From: Paenibacillus puerhi
Lineage (GTDB): Bacteria; Bacillota; Bacilli; Paenibacillales; NBRC-103111
Direction of reading: 5' to 3'
Assembly: GCF_009846885.1 (NCBI RefSeq)
Contig: NZ_WUWM01000003.1
Coordinates: forward strand, 124,001 to 188,000
DNA: 64,000 nucleotides
The notes under the pieces were generated by a model. It was not told the origin of the DNA. It searched no databases and saw nothing but the letters and a program-made list of their open reading frames with translations. The first letter of the stretch is position 1; every line of letters begins with the position of its first letter. A program made the translations under genes and the position numbers. Of the stretch, positions 19,790 to 28,266 are shown in pieces.

Positions 19790-21817
19790 TTAAGCGAAAT
19801 AACGATCCTTGATCTGTTGTACAATAGCTTCTGTTGTAAATCCATACTCGCGGATGACCTTGTCAGCCTTGGCCGATGCGCCGAACTTGCGGATGCCGAC
19901 AACGAATCCGTCTCCGTTCAACACTTCGTCCCAGCCGGACGGGTAGGTCATCTCGATGACGACCTTGGCCTTCACCTGCGGAAGGACGACCGAGTGGCGG
20001 TAAGCCTCTTCCTGCTGCTCGAACAGCTCGCGGCTCGGGACACTGACGACGCGGGCATGAATGTTTTCTTCTGCCAGCTTCTTCTGTACATCCAGGGCCA
20101 GAGCAACCTCCGAGCCGGTCGCGATCAGCTGGACATCCGGCGTTTCGCTGCCGCCGGCATCAAGCACGTAGCCGCCGCGTCCGATGTTGGCGAAAGCCAG
20201 CTCCGACGTGCCCGGCAACACCGGCAGATTCTGCCGGGTCAGGGCAAGTACGAACGGCCCTTGCTTCGCCTGAACCGCATATTCCCAAGCTGCAGCCGTC
20301 TCGTTGGCATCCGCGGGGCGGAACAGCGTTAGATCCGGGATCATCCGCAGCGAAGGAATCTGCTCGATCGGCTGGTGCGTCGGGCCGTCTTCGCCGACCG
20401 CGATGCTGTCGTGAGTGAATACGTACACCACGGGCAGCTTCATCAGAGCCGACAGACGGATCGCACCACGCAGATAATCGCTGAACACGAGGAACGTGCC
20501 GCCGAACGCCTTCACGCCGCCATGAAGCAGCATGCCGTTGAGCGCTGCGCCCATCGCGAATTCACGAACGCCGAACCAGATGTTGCGTCCCGCATAGTTG
20601 CTGGCATCAAATGCCGGTGCCCCGTTGATCATCGTCATGTTGGAGCTTGCCAGGTCAGCCGAACCGCCCAGCAACAGCGGATTCGCTGCTGCCAGTGCAT
20701 TGATCGCCTGACCGGATGCGGTCCGAGTGGAGATAGGCGCGTGATCTGCCGCATAACGAGGCAGGCCTGCGTTCCAGCCCTCAGGCAATTCTCCCTGCAT
20801 AGCACGCTCGAACTCGGCAGCGAGCTCCGGATAAGCCGCGCGGTAACCGGCAAGCAGCTCCAGCCATGCTTGCTCCTTCTTGGCTCCTTGCTCCTTCAGC
20901 TCGGCGAAGTGCGCCAGCACCTCATCCGGCACGTAGAAGTCCGGCTCAGCCGGCCAGTTCAGCGCCTGCTTCGTCAAGGCAACCTCTTCCTTGCCGAGCG
21001 GGCTGCCGTGCGTGCCGCCGCTGCCACCCTTGCCAGCCTTGTTCGGGCTGCCATAACCGATCGTCGTCTTGATCTCGATCAGCGTCGGACGCTCGGTGTC
21101 GGCCTTGGCCAGCGCGATCGCTTCCGCCACTGCATCGACGTCGTTCTCCTCGTCCACACGCAGGTACTGCCAGCCGTAAGACTCGAAGCGGCTCTGTACC
21201 CGTTCGGAGAACGACATGCTCAGCTCCCCGTCCAGGGAAATATCGTTCGAATCATACAACACGACCAGCTTGCCCAGCTTCAGGTGTCCGGCCAGCGAAG
21301 CCGCCTCGGAGGAGATGCCTTCCATCAGGTCGCCGTCGCCGCAGATCGCATACGTATGGTGGTCGACGACCGGGTAGCCCTCCCGGTTGTACACGGCAGC
21401 CATGTGAGCTTCCGCCATCGCCATGCCGACTGCCATCGCCACGCCCTGACCGAGAGGTCCGGTCGTCGCTTCGACACCGACGGTATGGCCGAATTCCGGA
21501 TGCCCCGGAGTCAGGCTGCCCCATTGACGGAACTGCTTGATATCGTCCAGCGTCAGTCCGTAGCCGCTCAGATAAAGCAAGCTGTAGAGCAGCATCGAGC
21601 CATGTCCGGCCGACAGCACGAACCGGTCGCGGTCTGCCCACTGGGCATGCCCCGGATTATGTTTCAGGCGGCGGGCCCATAGCGCATAGGCCATCGGAGC
21701 CGCACCCATCGGCATGCCGGGATGACCCATATTGGCCTTCTCCACGGCGTCGATCGTCAGCGTCCGGATCGTATTGATGCTCAAGCTCTCGACGTCAGCT
21801 ATTGTAGTCGTCTTCAA
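19790..21817 (-). CDS. tkt: Transketolase
   Basis: A 675-residue thiamin-diphosphate enzyme. The ThDP/Mg motif [32 protein letters not shown], the N-terminal [19 protein letters not shown], the conserved [19 protein letters not shown] and the C-terminal regulatory domain are all present at usual spacing and full length. It transfers two-carbon units between ketose and aldose phosphates. It is followed by tal in the same operon, and a LysR regulator starts divergently 118 bases upstream. Confidence 0.96.
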   Translation of the reverse strand: MKTTTIADVESLSINTIRTLTIDAVEKANMGHPGMPMGAAPMAYALWARRLKHNPGHAQWADRDRFVLSAGHGSMLLYSLLYLSGYGLTLDDIKQFRQWGSLTPGHPEFGHTVGVEATTGPLGQGVAMAVGMAMAEAHMAAVYNREGYPVVDHHTYAICGDGDLMEGISSEAASLAGHLKLGKLVVLYDSNDISLDGELSMSFSERVQSRFESYGWQYLRVDEENDVDAVAEAIALAKADTERPTLIEIKTTIGYGSPNKAGKGGSGGTHGSPLGKEEVALTKQALNWPAEPDFYVPDEVLAHFAELKEQGAKKEQAWLELLAGYRAAYPELAAEFERAMQGELPEGWNAGLPRYAADHAPISTRTASGQAINALAAANPLLLGGSADLASSNMTMINGAPAFDASNYAGRNIWFGVREFAMGAALNGMLLHGGVKAFGGTFLVFSDYLRGAIRLSALMKLPVVYVFTHDSIAVGEDGPTHQPIEQIPSLRMIPDLTLFRPADANETAAAWEYAVQAKQGPFVLALTRQNLPVLPGTSELAFANIGRGGYVLDAGGSETPDVQLIATGSEVALALDVQKKLAEENIHARVVSVPSRELFEQQEEAYRHSVVLPQVKAKVVIEMTYPSGWDEVLNGDGFVVGIRKFGASAKADKVIREYGFTTEAIVQQIKDRYFA

Positions 21818-21889
21818 TCTTACCAGCCCCCATTCCAGAAATAACAGTTTCTTTTCTTCAATACCTTCTATTATAATGAAAGAGTTTCC

Positions 21890-21913
21890 ATTGATATAAT
21901 TGATAGTTTCAAT
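21890..21913. promoter_or_regulatory. Candidate LysR operator between tkt and its divergent regulator
   Basis: ATTGA at 21890-21894 and TCAAT at 21909-21913 form an interrupted dyad just upstream of the LysR gene start at 21936, with another ATTGA between them. LysR proteins usually bind such AT-rich dyads in shared divergent promoters. The match is short, so this is tentative. Confidence 0.3.
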
Positions 21914-21935
21914 ATTAGATATAGAAGGTGTCTAT

Positions 21936-22826
21936 ATGATAAGTCTGGAATTGTATAAAGTTTTTTATTTGACCGCCAAGCTCGGCAGCTTGTCCAAGGC
22001 CGCCAAAGCGCTGTACATTACCCAGCCGAGCGTGACGCATGCGATCAAGCAGCTGGAGCAGCAGCTTGAGCTTCCCCTATTCGCCCGCACCTCCAAAGGA
22101 GTGGAGCTGACGAAGGAGGGGGCGGTGCTGCTCCCTTATATTGAACAGGCCTACAATTTTATCTCGCTCGCGGAGGAAAAGCTGAAGGAGCTCAAGAACA
22201 TTGCCGGAGGGGAAATTAAGATCGGGGGCAGCGACTCGCTGTGCAAGCATTACCTGCTTCCGTTTCTGGAGTCGTTCCATGCGGACTATCCGAATGTACA
22301 GATCAATCTCGTGCACGGCACGACGCCAGAGATCGTCAAGGAGCTGAAGGACGGCAAGATCGACATCGGCATTGTCCGGATGCCGCTCAACGACAGCCAA
22401 CTGATCGTGCGGCAAGGCATCACCCTGCAGGACTGCTTCGTGACCGGTGTGAAATACCGGGAGCTCGCCGAGCATACGGTATCGATGGAACGTCTGCTGG
22501 AGCATCCGATTATCCTGTTCACCCGCAACAGCAGCTCGCGCAACTTCATCACCCGGCTGTTCCGCGAGCGGGGCTTCGACCTGCATCCCGATATCGAGCT
22601 CGGGAGCGTCGATCTGCTGATCCAGTTCGCCAAAATCGGCTTCGGCATTTCCTTCGTCACCCGCGAGTTTGTCGCTAGCGAGCTTGAGGAGGGCACCCTG
22701 TTCGAGGTCAAGCTGGACCTGCCCATTCCATCGGCCCAAATCGGCATCATTACCTTGAAAAACATGCCGCTGTCGCAAGCCGCCTCCGCCTTCGTGCGCA
22801 GGCTTGAGATTGAAGGCGGAGCGTGA
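21936..22826 (+). CDS. LysR family transcriptional regulator (divergent to tkt)
   Basis: A 296-residue regulator. The N-terminal winged helix-turn-helix is at residues 1-60 (SKAAKALYITQPSVTHAIKQLE), followed by a type-2 periplasmic-binding-like effector domain from about residue 90. The ATG at 21936 has AGAAGGTG six bases upstream. Its divergence from tkt-tal suggests control of these pentose-phosphate genes by a sugar phosphate or redox signal, in the manner of CbbR/CysL-type regulators; that is inference. The frame extends to 21900 without a ribosome site. Confidence 0.85.
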   Translation: MISLELYKVFYLTAKLGSLSKAAKALYITQPSVTHAIKQLEQQLELPLFARTSKGVELTKEGAVLLPYIEQAYNFISLAEEKLKELKNIAGGEIKIGGSDSLCKHYLLPFLESFHADYPNVQINLVHGTTPEIVKELKDGKIDIGIVRMPLNDSQLIVRQGITLQDCFVTGVKYRELAEHTVSMERLLEHPIILFTRNSSSRNFITRLFRERGFDLHPDIELGSVDLLIQFAKIGFGISFVTREFVASELEEGTLFEVKLDLPIPSAQIGIITLKNMPLSQAASAFVRRLEIEGGA

Positions 22827-22839
22827 CTAATTGCAATAA

Positions 22840-23126
22840 CTGAGGTTGTCGATTCATTGTGAGTAACTGAGTTGACACGTTCTGCTTTCGCTAACGGACC
22901 TCAGAGTCTCTATTTGCAGCATTTTCGCGATATTGAAAATCTAACGGACTCAGATGACGCTATTTGGTGCATTTCCGCCCATTCTATGCGGTTTTGACGT
23001 AAGTAAGGTCGTCTGTGTCCGTACAATTTGAACAGGCCCCATTTTTGTGAAATAGCGACTGTGGTGTCCGTTACGTTCAGCCTTTACTTAACTGCGCTGC
23101 CGTCCACAATGAATCGACAGCCTCAT
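22840..23126. repeat. MITE-like palindromic element with 22-bp ends and 50-bp internal units
   Basis: Terminal inverted repeats at 22840-22861 and 23105-23126 match at 20 of 22 positions. Inside, a unit beginning CTAACGGAC...CTATTT...GCATTT occurs twice in direct orientation, at 22891 and 22941. It occurs twice more inverted, ending near 23024 and 23075, so all steps are 50 bases. The whole element is a long imperfect palindrome with no gene. ATAACTG occurs at both ends (22836 and 23125), possibly a target duplication overlapping the repeats. Confidence 0.7.
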
Positions 23127-23221
23127 AACTGTAACATAGCAATCCAAAAGAAACTATTCTATTCATCATATATTATCATAAGCATCAAACATATATTATT
23201 GCAGTTAGAAAGGAGTAAGGC

Positions 23222-23650
23222 ATGGCAAATATCGAGCACTTGCAAACCGTACATGTTCCAGCGTCGAAGGTGTATGAAACGTTAACCACCGCTGAAGGTC
23301 TGTCGGAAATATGGACCAATGAACTCATTATTCATAATCAGATTGGCTCTATTAATGAATTTCGATTTGGCAGCAATGACATAACTAAGATGAGAATAGA
23401 GGAATTGATCGCTAATAAAAAAGTCGTTTGGCAGTGTATAGATTCAGATCCAGAATGGATTGGCACGATGATTTCCTTTGATATTCAAGAGAAGAACGGG
23501 AAGTCTTATATTACATTGCGTCATATGAACTGGAAAGAAGTAACGCCATTTTATCGCTCCTGTAACTACAACTGGGCTATTTTCCTTTATAGTCTCAAAT
23601 CTTATTGCGAAGATGGCGAAGGTCTCCCCTATCATAAACGTAAGTTTTAA
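23222..23650 (+). CDS. SRPBCC/AHSA1 domain protein
   Basis: A 142-residue protein of the START-like AHSA1 group: VHVPASKVYETLTTAEGLSEIWTNEL at the N-terminus, a central beta sheet with VVWQCIDSDPEWIGTMISFDI, and the closing helix NWAIFLYSLKSYCEDGEG. Such proteins form a hydrophobic cavity and act in ligand binding or stress responses; the ligand is unknown. ATG with AAAGGAG upstream. It is AT-rich and flanked on both sides by intergenic repeat arrays, suggesting it arrived in a rearranged region. Confidence 0.8.
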   Translation: MANIEHLQTVHVPASKVYETLTTAEGLSEIWTNELIIHNQIGSINEFRFGSNDITKMRIEELIANKKVVWQCIDSDPEWIGTMISFDIQEKNGKSYITLRHMNWKEVTPFYRSCNYNWAIFLYSLKSYCEDGEGLPYHKRKF

Positions 23651-23721
23651 TAAGTTAAGTTATACTGCTCATTCCACTAATTCATGTTAGTAGACAGGCC
23701 TCACTCCCCATTCCAGGTCGG

Positions 23722-23915
23722 AAAAAATGCCAAAGTGCAGGTTTTCTCACATAAATTGCTTTCCTAGGGGAAAAGCCTGAAATCATGCAGGAATTTTTGC
23801 GATTTTTCTCTGAACAACGGGTTAAGCGAAAAATAGATGCACGTTTGCAGGAGTTTTGCTCGGTGGTCAACTATAAGAATCAAAAGATGTACACCTGCAG
23901 GTTTTTACGCACATG
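23722..23915. repeat. Four degenerate copies of a TGCAGG-centred repeat
   Basis: A roughly 28-base motif, A-rich then TGCAGG then TTTT and CGC/CAC, recurs with its TGCAG ending at 23740, 23790, 23850 and 23900, that is at steps of 50, 60 and 50. All copies have the same orientation. There is no gene here; the minus-strand frame at 23682-23870 has no coding character. The near-50-base spacing is like that of the element at 22840-23126, but the sequence differs. Confidence 0.6.
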
Positions 23916-24028
23916 ATGGATTTTGCCGATGAAGATTGAGCCAATGTTACCATCTTAAGTTCAACCCATGTAGATCCTTTTGATAGATAATTGCTCTTCC
24001 TTCAATAGGAGTACCGGGTGAAGGTGCC

Positions 24029-24097
24029 TTAGCACGTTACAAGTAAAGCCAACACTGCTACCAAACCGATAGACAATACTTTAAAATTAATATTCAT
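24029..24097 (-). CDS. 22-residue hydrophobic micro-ORF with a lipoprotein-like leader
   Basis: On the minus strand GGAGGAGAAAAGTAC precedes an ATG at 24097 encoding MNINFKVLSIGLVAVLALLVTC and a stop. This is a complete signal-peptide-like sequence that ends at a lipobox-like cysteine. A +1 shift before the stop would continue as RAKAPSPGTPIEGR and about 15 more residues. It is either a genuine short secreted peptide or a small secreted protein broken by a frameshift. The ribosome site is strong, but no homologue is recognised. Confidence 0.4.
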   Translation of the reverse strand: MNINFKVLSIGLVAVLALLVTC

Positions 24098-24168
24098 GTA
24101 CTTTTCTCCTCCAATATCCTATGGTATATTTACCATGTATTGTAAGATGCAATTTATGAGGTGAAAAA

Positions 24169-24645
24169 ATGAGAACAATTTTAAGTTCAGGAATTTGTAT
24201 GATGATTGCTGGAAGTTTAATTTTTAATGCTGGATGTTCGAACCAAAAATCGTTTGCTGAGAAGAGTTCAGTTAACACGACTGACCAAAATTCTATTCAA
24301 TCAAATTCGCAAAGTGGAGCTGAAAAATTCATATTTGATTATTATAAGAGTGTTTCTGAAAACAAAGGAGAAGTGACTTACAGTCTTTTAGACGAAGAAA
24401 GCTTACTACCTAAAGACAAGTTTATAGAAAGTGTTAATAATGCTAAATTAAGTGACATAAAAATTGACCACTCAGAAAAACTAGCTGATTTATCTTACAA
24501 AGTTTATGTTAATTACAAAATGGATCAGAACTTTTATGAAAAAGTTCCTATTACAGCCAACTTTAAAAATGGAAAGTGGGTTGTATTTCTGAACAATAAT
24601 CCCGATCAAGCTGAAACAATACAGCCAAAAAACAATAGTAAATAG
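24169..24645 (+). CDS. Putative lipoprotein, function unknown
   Basis: A 158-residue protein. The signal peptide ends in the lipobox FNAGC (Cys23), followed by a Ser/Asn/Gln-rich linker and a small soluble domain of alternating charged helix and strands (EKFIFDYYKSVSENKGEVTYSLLDEES... VYVNYKMDQ). The end resembles DUF4878-like NTF2 lipoproteins, but I cannot assign it firmly. ATG with GAGGTG upstream. It is strongly AT-rich and is followed by a long hairpin at 24686-24737. Confidence 0.7.
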   Translation: MRTILSSGICMMIAGSLIFNAGCSNQKSFAEKSSVNTTDQNSIQSNSQSGAEKFIFDYYKSVSENKGEVTYSLLDEESLLPKDKFIESVNNAKLSDIKIDHSEKLADLSYKVYVNYKMDQNFYEKVPITANFKNGKWVVFLNNNPDQAETIQPKNNSK

Positions 24646-24685
24646 CAGTTAACAAACGCAGCTGGCCCCATCGATTTACGCTCGC

Positions 24686-24737
24686 AGGACAAAGTCTCCC
24701 TTGGTCAACCGAGTTCTGTTCCATGCGACTTTGTCCT
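24686..24737 (+). terminator. Long-loop hairpin after the lipoprotein gene
   Basis: AGGACAAAGTC and GACTTTGTCCT form a perfect 11-bp stem with a 30-base loop, followed by GGTCTTTTCC. The loop is long for an intrinsic terminator, so it may act as a weaker terminator or processing site after the lipoprotein gene. Confidence 0.45.
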
Positions 24738-24797
24738 GGTCTTTTCCTTCACTTATCCAAACATGCGGGATTTTGGCATCCTGCCGGCGGATAAAAA

Positions 24798-24835
24798 AAA
24801 GCAATGAAAAGAGATGATTCTCCTCTCATTGCTTT
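24798..24835 (-). terminator. Terminator of ilvE
   Basis: AAAGCAATGA pairs with TCATTGCTTT. On the minus strand the stem is followed by a run of eight T, 12 bases after the ilvE stop at 24847. A classical intrinsic terminator. Confidence 0.9.
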
Positions 24836-24846
24836 CATTCCAGTTG

Positions 24847-25914
24847 CTAGACCCGATCAGTCCAGCCGTACACATCCCGGACAATCCCCCGCTGAATGCC
24901 GGTTATCGTATCGTAGAACTTCCCGGACAGCTCGCCGACCTGTCCCCCGTTGATCTTGTAAAGCTGCCCGTTCCAGCGGATGCCCCCTATCGGGGAAATG
25001 ACGGCTGCCGTCCCGGTACCGAACGCCTCCGTCAGCGTTCCGTCCGAGGCTGCCTGGATCAGCTCGTCGATCGGCAGCTGCCGGGCCGTGCAAGGAACGT
25101 CCCAATCCTCCAGCAGCTCCAGCACCGCTCCGCGCGTCACCCCTTCGAGTATCGAGCCATTGAGCGCCGGTGTGTACACCTGTTCGCCGATTCGGAAAAA
25201 GACGTTCATACTCCCGACTTCCTCGACGTATTTGCGCTCCAGCGCATCCAGCCACAGCACCTGCGAGCAGCCGGATTCCCGTGCAGCGGCTTGCGCCTTC
25301 AGACTTCCCGCGTAGTTCGCCGCCGCCTTGATCGAGCCGGTCCCTCCCCTTACCGCGCGGACGTCATGGGCCTCCACCTGAATATCGACAGGCTTCAGAC
25401 CCTCCTCGAAGTAAGCTCCGACCGGCGATAACACGATAGCGAATAAATAACGTGACGAAGGCCTGACGCCGAACGAGGCTTCCGTCGCGATGACAAACGG
25501 ACGTATGTACAAGGAGGTGCCTTCCTCTCCAGGTATCCATTCTTCATCCACGCGGACCAGCGCCTTGACCGCTTCGATAAAGACGTCGTTGTCCAGCAGC
25601 GGCATGCTCATCCGCTCAAGCGAACGGCGCAGCCGTTCTGCATTGCGCCCCGGCAGGAACAGCTGTACTTGGCCGTCCTCTCTCCTATAAGCCTTCATCC
25701 CCTCAAATACCGCCTGTCCGTAATGAAATACCATCGAGGCAGGATCGAGGGTTAGCGGAGCGTAAGGGACGATTCGGGGGTCATGCCAGCCTTGGCCGGC
25801 CGTATAATCCATAAGAAACATATGATCGGTAAAAATTTGGCCGAAGCCGAGCTTCTTCGCATCCGGCTTATTTCCCGGGGTGCCGGTCAGCTCAATCCGT
25901 ACGTTTGGCATCAT
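24847..25914 (-). CDS. ilvE: Branched-chain amino acid aminotransferase
   Basis: A 355-residue fold-type IV PLP enzyme that makes Leu, Ile and Val from their 2-oxo acids with glutamate. The PLP lysine is Lys196 in GSIKAAANYAGSLKAQ. FHYGQAVFEGMKAYRR, EEVGSMNVFF and FGTGTAAVISPIGGI are family signatures. It is the long form of about 355 residues, as in Bacillus YbgE/YwaA and the mitochondrial enzyme. It is monocistronic with its own terminator, and a LysR gene starts divergently 139 bases upstream. No T-box is visible in that gap. Confidence 0.95.
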   Translation of the reverse strand: MMPNVRIELTGTPGNKPDAKKLGFGQIFTDHMFLMDYTAGQGWHDPRIVPYAPLTLDPASMVFHYGQAVFEGMKAYRREDGQVQLFLPGRNAERLRRSLERMSMPLLDNDVFIEAVKALVRVDEEWIPGEEGTSLYIRPFVIATEASFGVRPSSRYLFAIVLSPVGAYFEEGLKPVDIQVEAHDVRAVRGGTGSIKAAANYAGSLKAQAAARESGCSQVLWLDALERKYVEEVGSMNVFFRIGEQVYTPALNGSILEGVTRGAVLELLEDWDVPCTARQLPIDELIQAASDGTLTEAFGTGTAAVISPIGGIRWNGQLYKINGGQVGELSGKFYDTITGIQRGIVRDVYGWTDRV

Positions 25915-26014
25915 GGTAGAGACTCCACCTTTCAGGCTCCTGCGAGCCTACCTTATTCTCTCTACTGTAAAGGAAGCCCATTCATTGATCAATCCTGTAT
26001 TTTCGATTAAAATC

Positions 26015-26029
26015 ATAGATATGATCTAT
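26015..26029. promoter_or_regulatory. Perfect LysR-type operator (T-N11-A dyad)
   Basis: ATAGAT-ATG-ATCTAT is a perfect inverted repeat that fits the LysR T-N11-A consensus. It lies 23 bases upstream of the LysR gene start at 26053 and in the shared region with ilvE. This is a strong candidate for the binding site through which the regulator controls itself and ilvE. Confidence 0.6.
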
Positions 26030-26052
26030 TGATTAGAGAAGGATGAGCCCTG

Positions 26053-26940
26053 ATGGAGCATAGATTACTCGAATACTTCCTTGCCGTCTGCCAAGAGCTG
26101 CATTTTACGAAAGCTGCCGAGAAGCTGGGGATTAGCCAGCCGACGCTCAGCCACCAGATTGCCTTGCTGGAGCAGCGGATCGGGACGCCTTTGTTTCTGC
26201 GTTTGGGCAAAAAAATTTTTATTTCGGAAGCCGGCGAAATTTTGTACAAGCATACCTTGAATGCGTTTCATGAGCTGGAGCAGGCCCAGCTTGCCATCGA
26301 TGAGCTGCGCGGGTTGAAGCGCGGTCATCTGCGGATCGGCTGCTCGGGCAACCACCTGCTGACCTCTTCTCTGATCAGCTTCCATGAAGCGTATCCCGGT
26401 ATCGAGCTGTCCGTGACGGAGCTCGCGACCGAGGAAACCTGCGAAGGTCTTCTATCCAACCGGCTCGACATCGGCGTCGTCTTCCTGCCGATCAAGGATG
26501 AGCATCTCCAGAGCATCCCGCTGTTTCACGAGACGCTGCAGCTTATCGTATCCTCCCGGCACGAGCTGTTCGGCGCCCGTTCCGTGAAGCTGGCCGAGCT
26601 GCAGAGGCAGCCCGTCGTCCTGCTCCAGCCCAAATTCCTCGTCCGGCAAATGATCGACGCCTATTGTCAGGAAGCCGGATTTTCCCTGCGGCCGCTGGTC
26701 GAGGTCTCTACCCTCGACTCGCTGCTTGAGCTGGCCAGACGCGGAATTGGCGGAGCCGTGCTTCCGGCCTCTTATATGGAGCAGCTGCAAGACGACCGGG
26801 TCCATGCGCTGGAGATCACAGACCCGGTCCCCGGGAAGAGCATCGGCATCGTTTACCGCAAAGACATTTACATGGGGGCCGTCATGTCCGCCTTCATCCG
26901 GCATCTTGCCGATCAGCTTGGGCCTAGCCGCTTCTCATAG
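26053..26940 (+). CDS. LysR family transcriptional regulator (divergent to ilvE)
   Basis: A 295-residue regulator. The winged HTH is at residues 1-60 (HFTKAAEKLGISQPTLSHQIALLEQRIG), and the effector domain from about residue 90 contains LDIGVVFLPI and LARRGIGGAVLPASY. The closest group by eye is the CynR/CidR-like branch. ATG with AGAAGGATGAG upstream. Gene order and the operator at 26015-26029 suggest it controls ilvE. Its 3' end overlaps the convergent GNAT gene by 28 bases. Confidence 0.87.
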   Translation: MEHRLLEYFLAVCQELHFTKAAEKLGISQPTLSHQIALLEQRIGTPLFLRLGKKIFISEAGEILYKHTLNAFHELEQAQLAIDELRGLKRGHLRIGCSGNHLLTSSLISFHEAYPGIELSVTELATEETCEGLLSNRLDIGVVFLPIKDEHLQSIPLFHETLQLIVSSRHELFGARSVKLAELQRQPVVLLQPKFLVRQMIDAYCQEAGFSLRPLVEVSTLDSLLELARRGIGGAVLPASYMEQLQDDRVHALEITDPVPGKSIGIVYRKDIYMGAVMSAFIRHLADQLGPSRFS

Positions 26941-27380
26941 CAGACGCTGGACGGGCATTCCGCATACTCGCCGAAGCTCGGGATCGGGTAATAGCCCTGC
27001 TTGATATAGAAGCGAATGGCCGCCTGCTGCGGCTCCCCCGCCTCCAGCCTCATACAGCTGTGCCCCTGCTCCCGAGCCTGCTGCTCCAGCCGCAGCAATA
27101 TCGCTTCGGCGATGCCCTGCCGCCGATAGTCAGGATGCACATAAAATCGTTTCAGCTCGGCGCTTTCCCCGTCAAGCGGCCGGAACGCTCCGCAGCCCAC
27201 CGCTTGCCCGTCCGCGTAAGCGACGGAGAACCTGACCTCGCTCAGCGAGGGATCGCCGAAGTCCACGCCGAAAACCTCCTCGGCCGGATAAAGCTCCAGC
27301 AAATACTCATCCAGCTCCCCGATCAATAGCCTCAGCTCCGGCGTCTCGGGCGGCACGCTGCGAATCTCAATAGTCCCCAT
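26913..27380 (-). CDS. GNAT family N-acetyltransferase
   Basis: A 155-residue acetyltransferase. VHPDYRRQGIAEAILLRLEQQA carries the acetyl-CoA motif (RRQGIA), and AIRFYIKQGYYPIPSFGEYA is the typical C-terminal segment of small-molecule GNATs of the YesJ/PanZ-like group. Substrate unknown. ATG with AAGGGAG upstream. It is 21 bases downstream of the lipoprotein gene at 27402-28073, probably the same transcript, and convergent with the LysR gene. Confidence 0.85.
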   Translation of the reverse strand: MGTIEIRSVPPETPELRLLIGELDEYLLELYPAEEVFGVDFGDPSLSEVRFSVAYADGQAVGCGAFRPLDGESAELKRFYVHPDYRRQGIAEAILLRLEQQAREQGHSCMRLEAGEPQQAAIRFYIKQGYYPIPSFGEYAECPSSVCYEKRLGPS

Positions 27381-27401
27381 AACTTTCGCTCCCTTGGCCG
27401 T

Positions 27402-28073
27402 TTATTGCTTAATGAACCGGTCCTTCTCCCACTTATACACGCTCTCTACCTGAACGCCCTTGGAGTTATCGTAATAGCCGATCCGAAACGAGTCCGTTCC
27501 CGTCTTCTCGAGCGGAATCGAATAGGTTCCTTCCCCGCTGCTGATAAACAGCTCGCTTGCCGGCTGCAAACCAAGTTCCTGGATGCACCGTTCCGCTTGA
27601 TTTAACGTAAACATCCGGTACGTGTAGCCGTTGCTGGAAGCATACTGACCGATAACGAAATCAAGATCCCCGTCTCCATTATAATCGTCCGTATGAATCT
27701 GAAACTCTCTGTTGAACGTCAAGCTTTCGTCCCGGAAGGACGAGTTCAGACTGATGCCATGCAGCTCATTTCCCGATTCATCGAACCATTGGAGCCGGAA
27801 CTCGCCTTCCCAGTTTTTCCCCATAAAGGGTCCGGGTGTGATCCAATCCTCGAAATACCGGCCTTCCACCAGGGAAACGCCAAGCTTCTTCCCGTCCGGC
27901 AGCTCGCTGCGCGCCACCGTCATCGGTCCTTGAACTTCAATGACCGGCTTGTGCGCCGACACGTCGATCTCGGGTGCAGCTGCCTTTACGGCAATTCCCT
28001 GACCGGGCTGACTGTTCGCGCAGCCGGCCAATAGCAAGGTGAAGATGATGAGAACTGTCGGATAGTTGACCAT
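27402..28073 (-). CDS. Lipoprotein with an EF-hand/FG-GAP-like calcium loop
   Basis: A 223-residue exported lipoprotein with signal peptide and lipobox LLAGC (Cys18). The domain has FNREFQIHTDDYNGDGDLDFVIGQY, where DYNGDGDLDF is an EF-hand-like calcium loop of the type found in VCBS/FG-GAP repeats. AGGAGGAG precedes the ATG. There is a single loop rather than a full propeller. Function is unknown; similar proteins occur widely in Paenibacillus as surface lipoproteins. Confidence 0.75.
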   Translation of the reverse strand: MVNYPTVLIIFTLLLAGCANSQPGQGIAVKAAAPEIDVSAHKPVIEVQGPMTVARSELPDGKKLGVSLVEGRYFEDWITPGPFMGKNWEGEFRLQWFDESGNELHGISLNSSFRDESLTFNREFQIHTDDYNGDGDLDFVIGQYASSNGYTYRMFTLNQAERCIQELGLQPASELFISSGEGTYSIPLEKTGTDSFRIGYYDNSKGVQVESVYKWEKDRFIKQ

Positions 28074-28266
28074 TCGTCTCTCCTCCTAGTTCGTTATGGG
28101 GGATGCTCAGGTACAAATTCGGCCTTTCCTGGCCAAATTCCTGCGCGCGGCGGCCCTATATTTTCCACTTGGATTCGCTAAGGCTATATAGATAGCAAGG
28201 ATTATGAAGACCCAATATCGAATAAGAAAAATAGGTTAGTGTCCAACAGAATTGAGGGATTATAAA

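Noticed and set aside
20375-21682. Plus-strand frame of 435 codons
   Set aside because: Antisense shadow of transketolase, whose motifs are complete.
22891-23900. Possible CRISPR array because of the roughly 50-base spacing of repeats
   Set aside because: Units are degenerate, occur in both orientations in the first array, similarity runs through the supposed spacers, and no cas gene is present.
25915-26052. T-box riboswitch upstream of ilvE
   Set aside because: The gap is too short and contains neither a T-box sequence nor an antiterminator/terminator pair.
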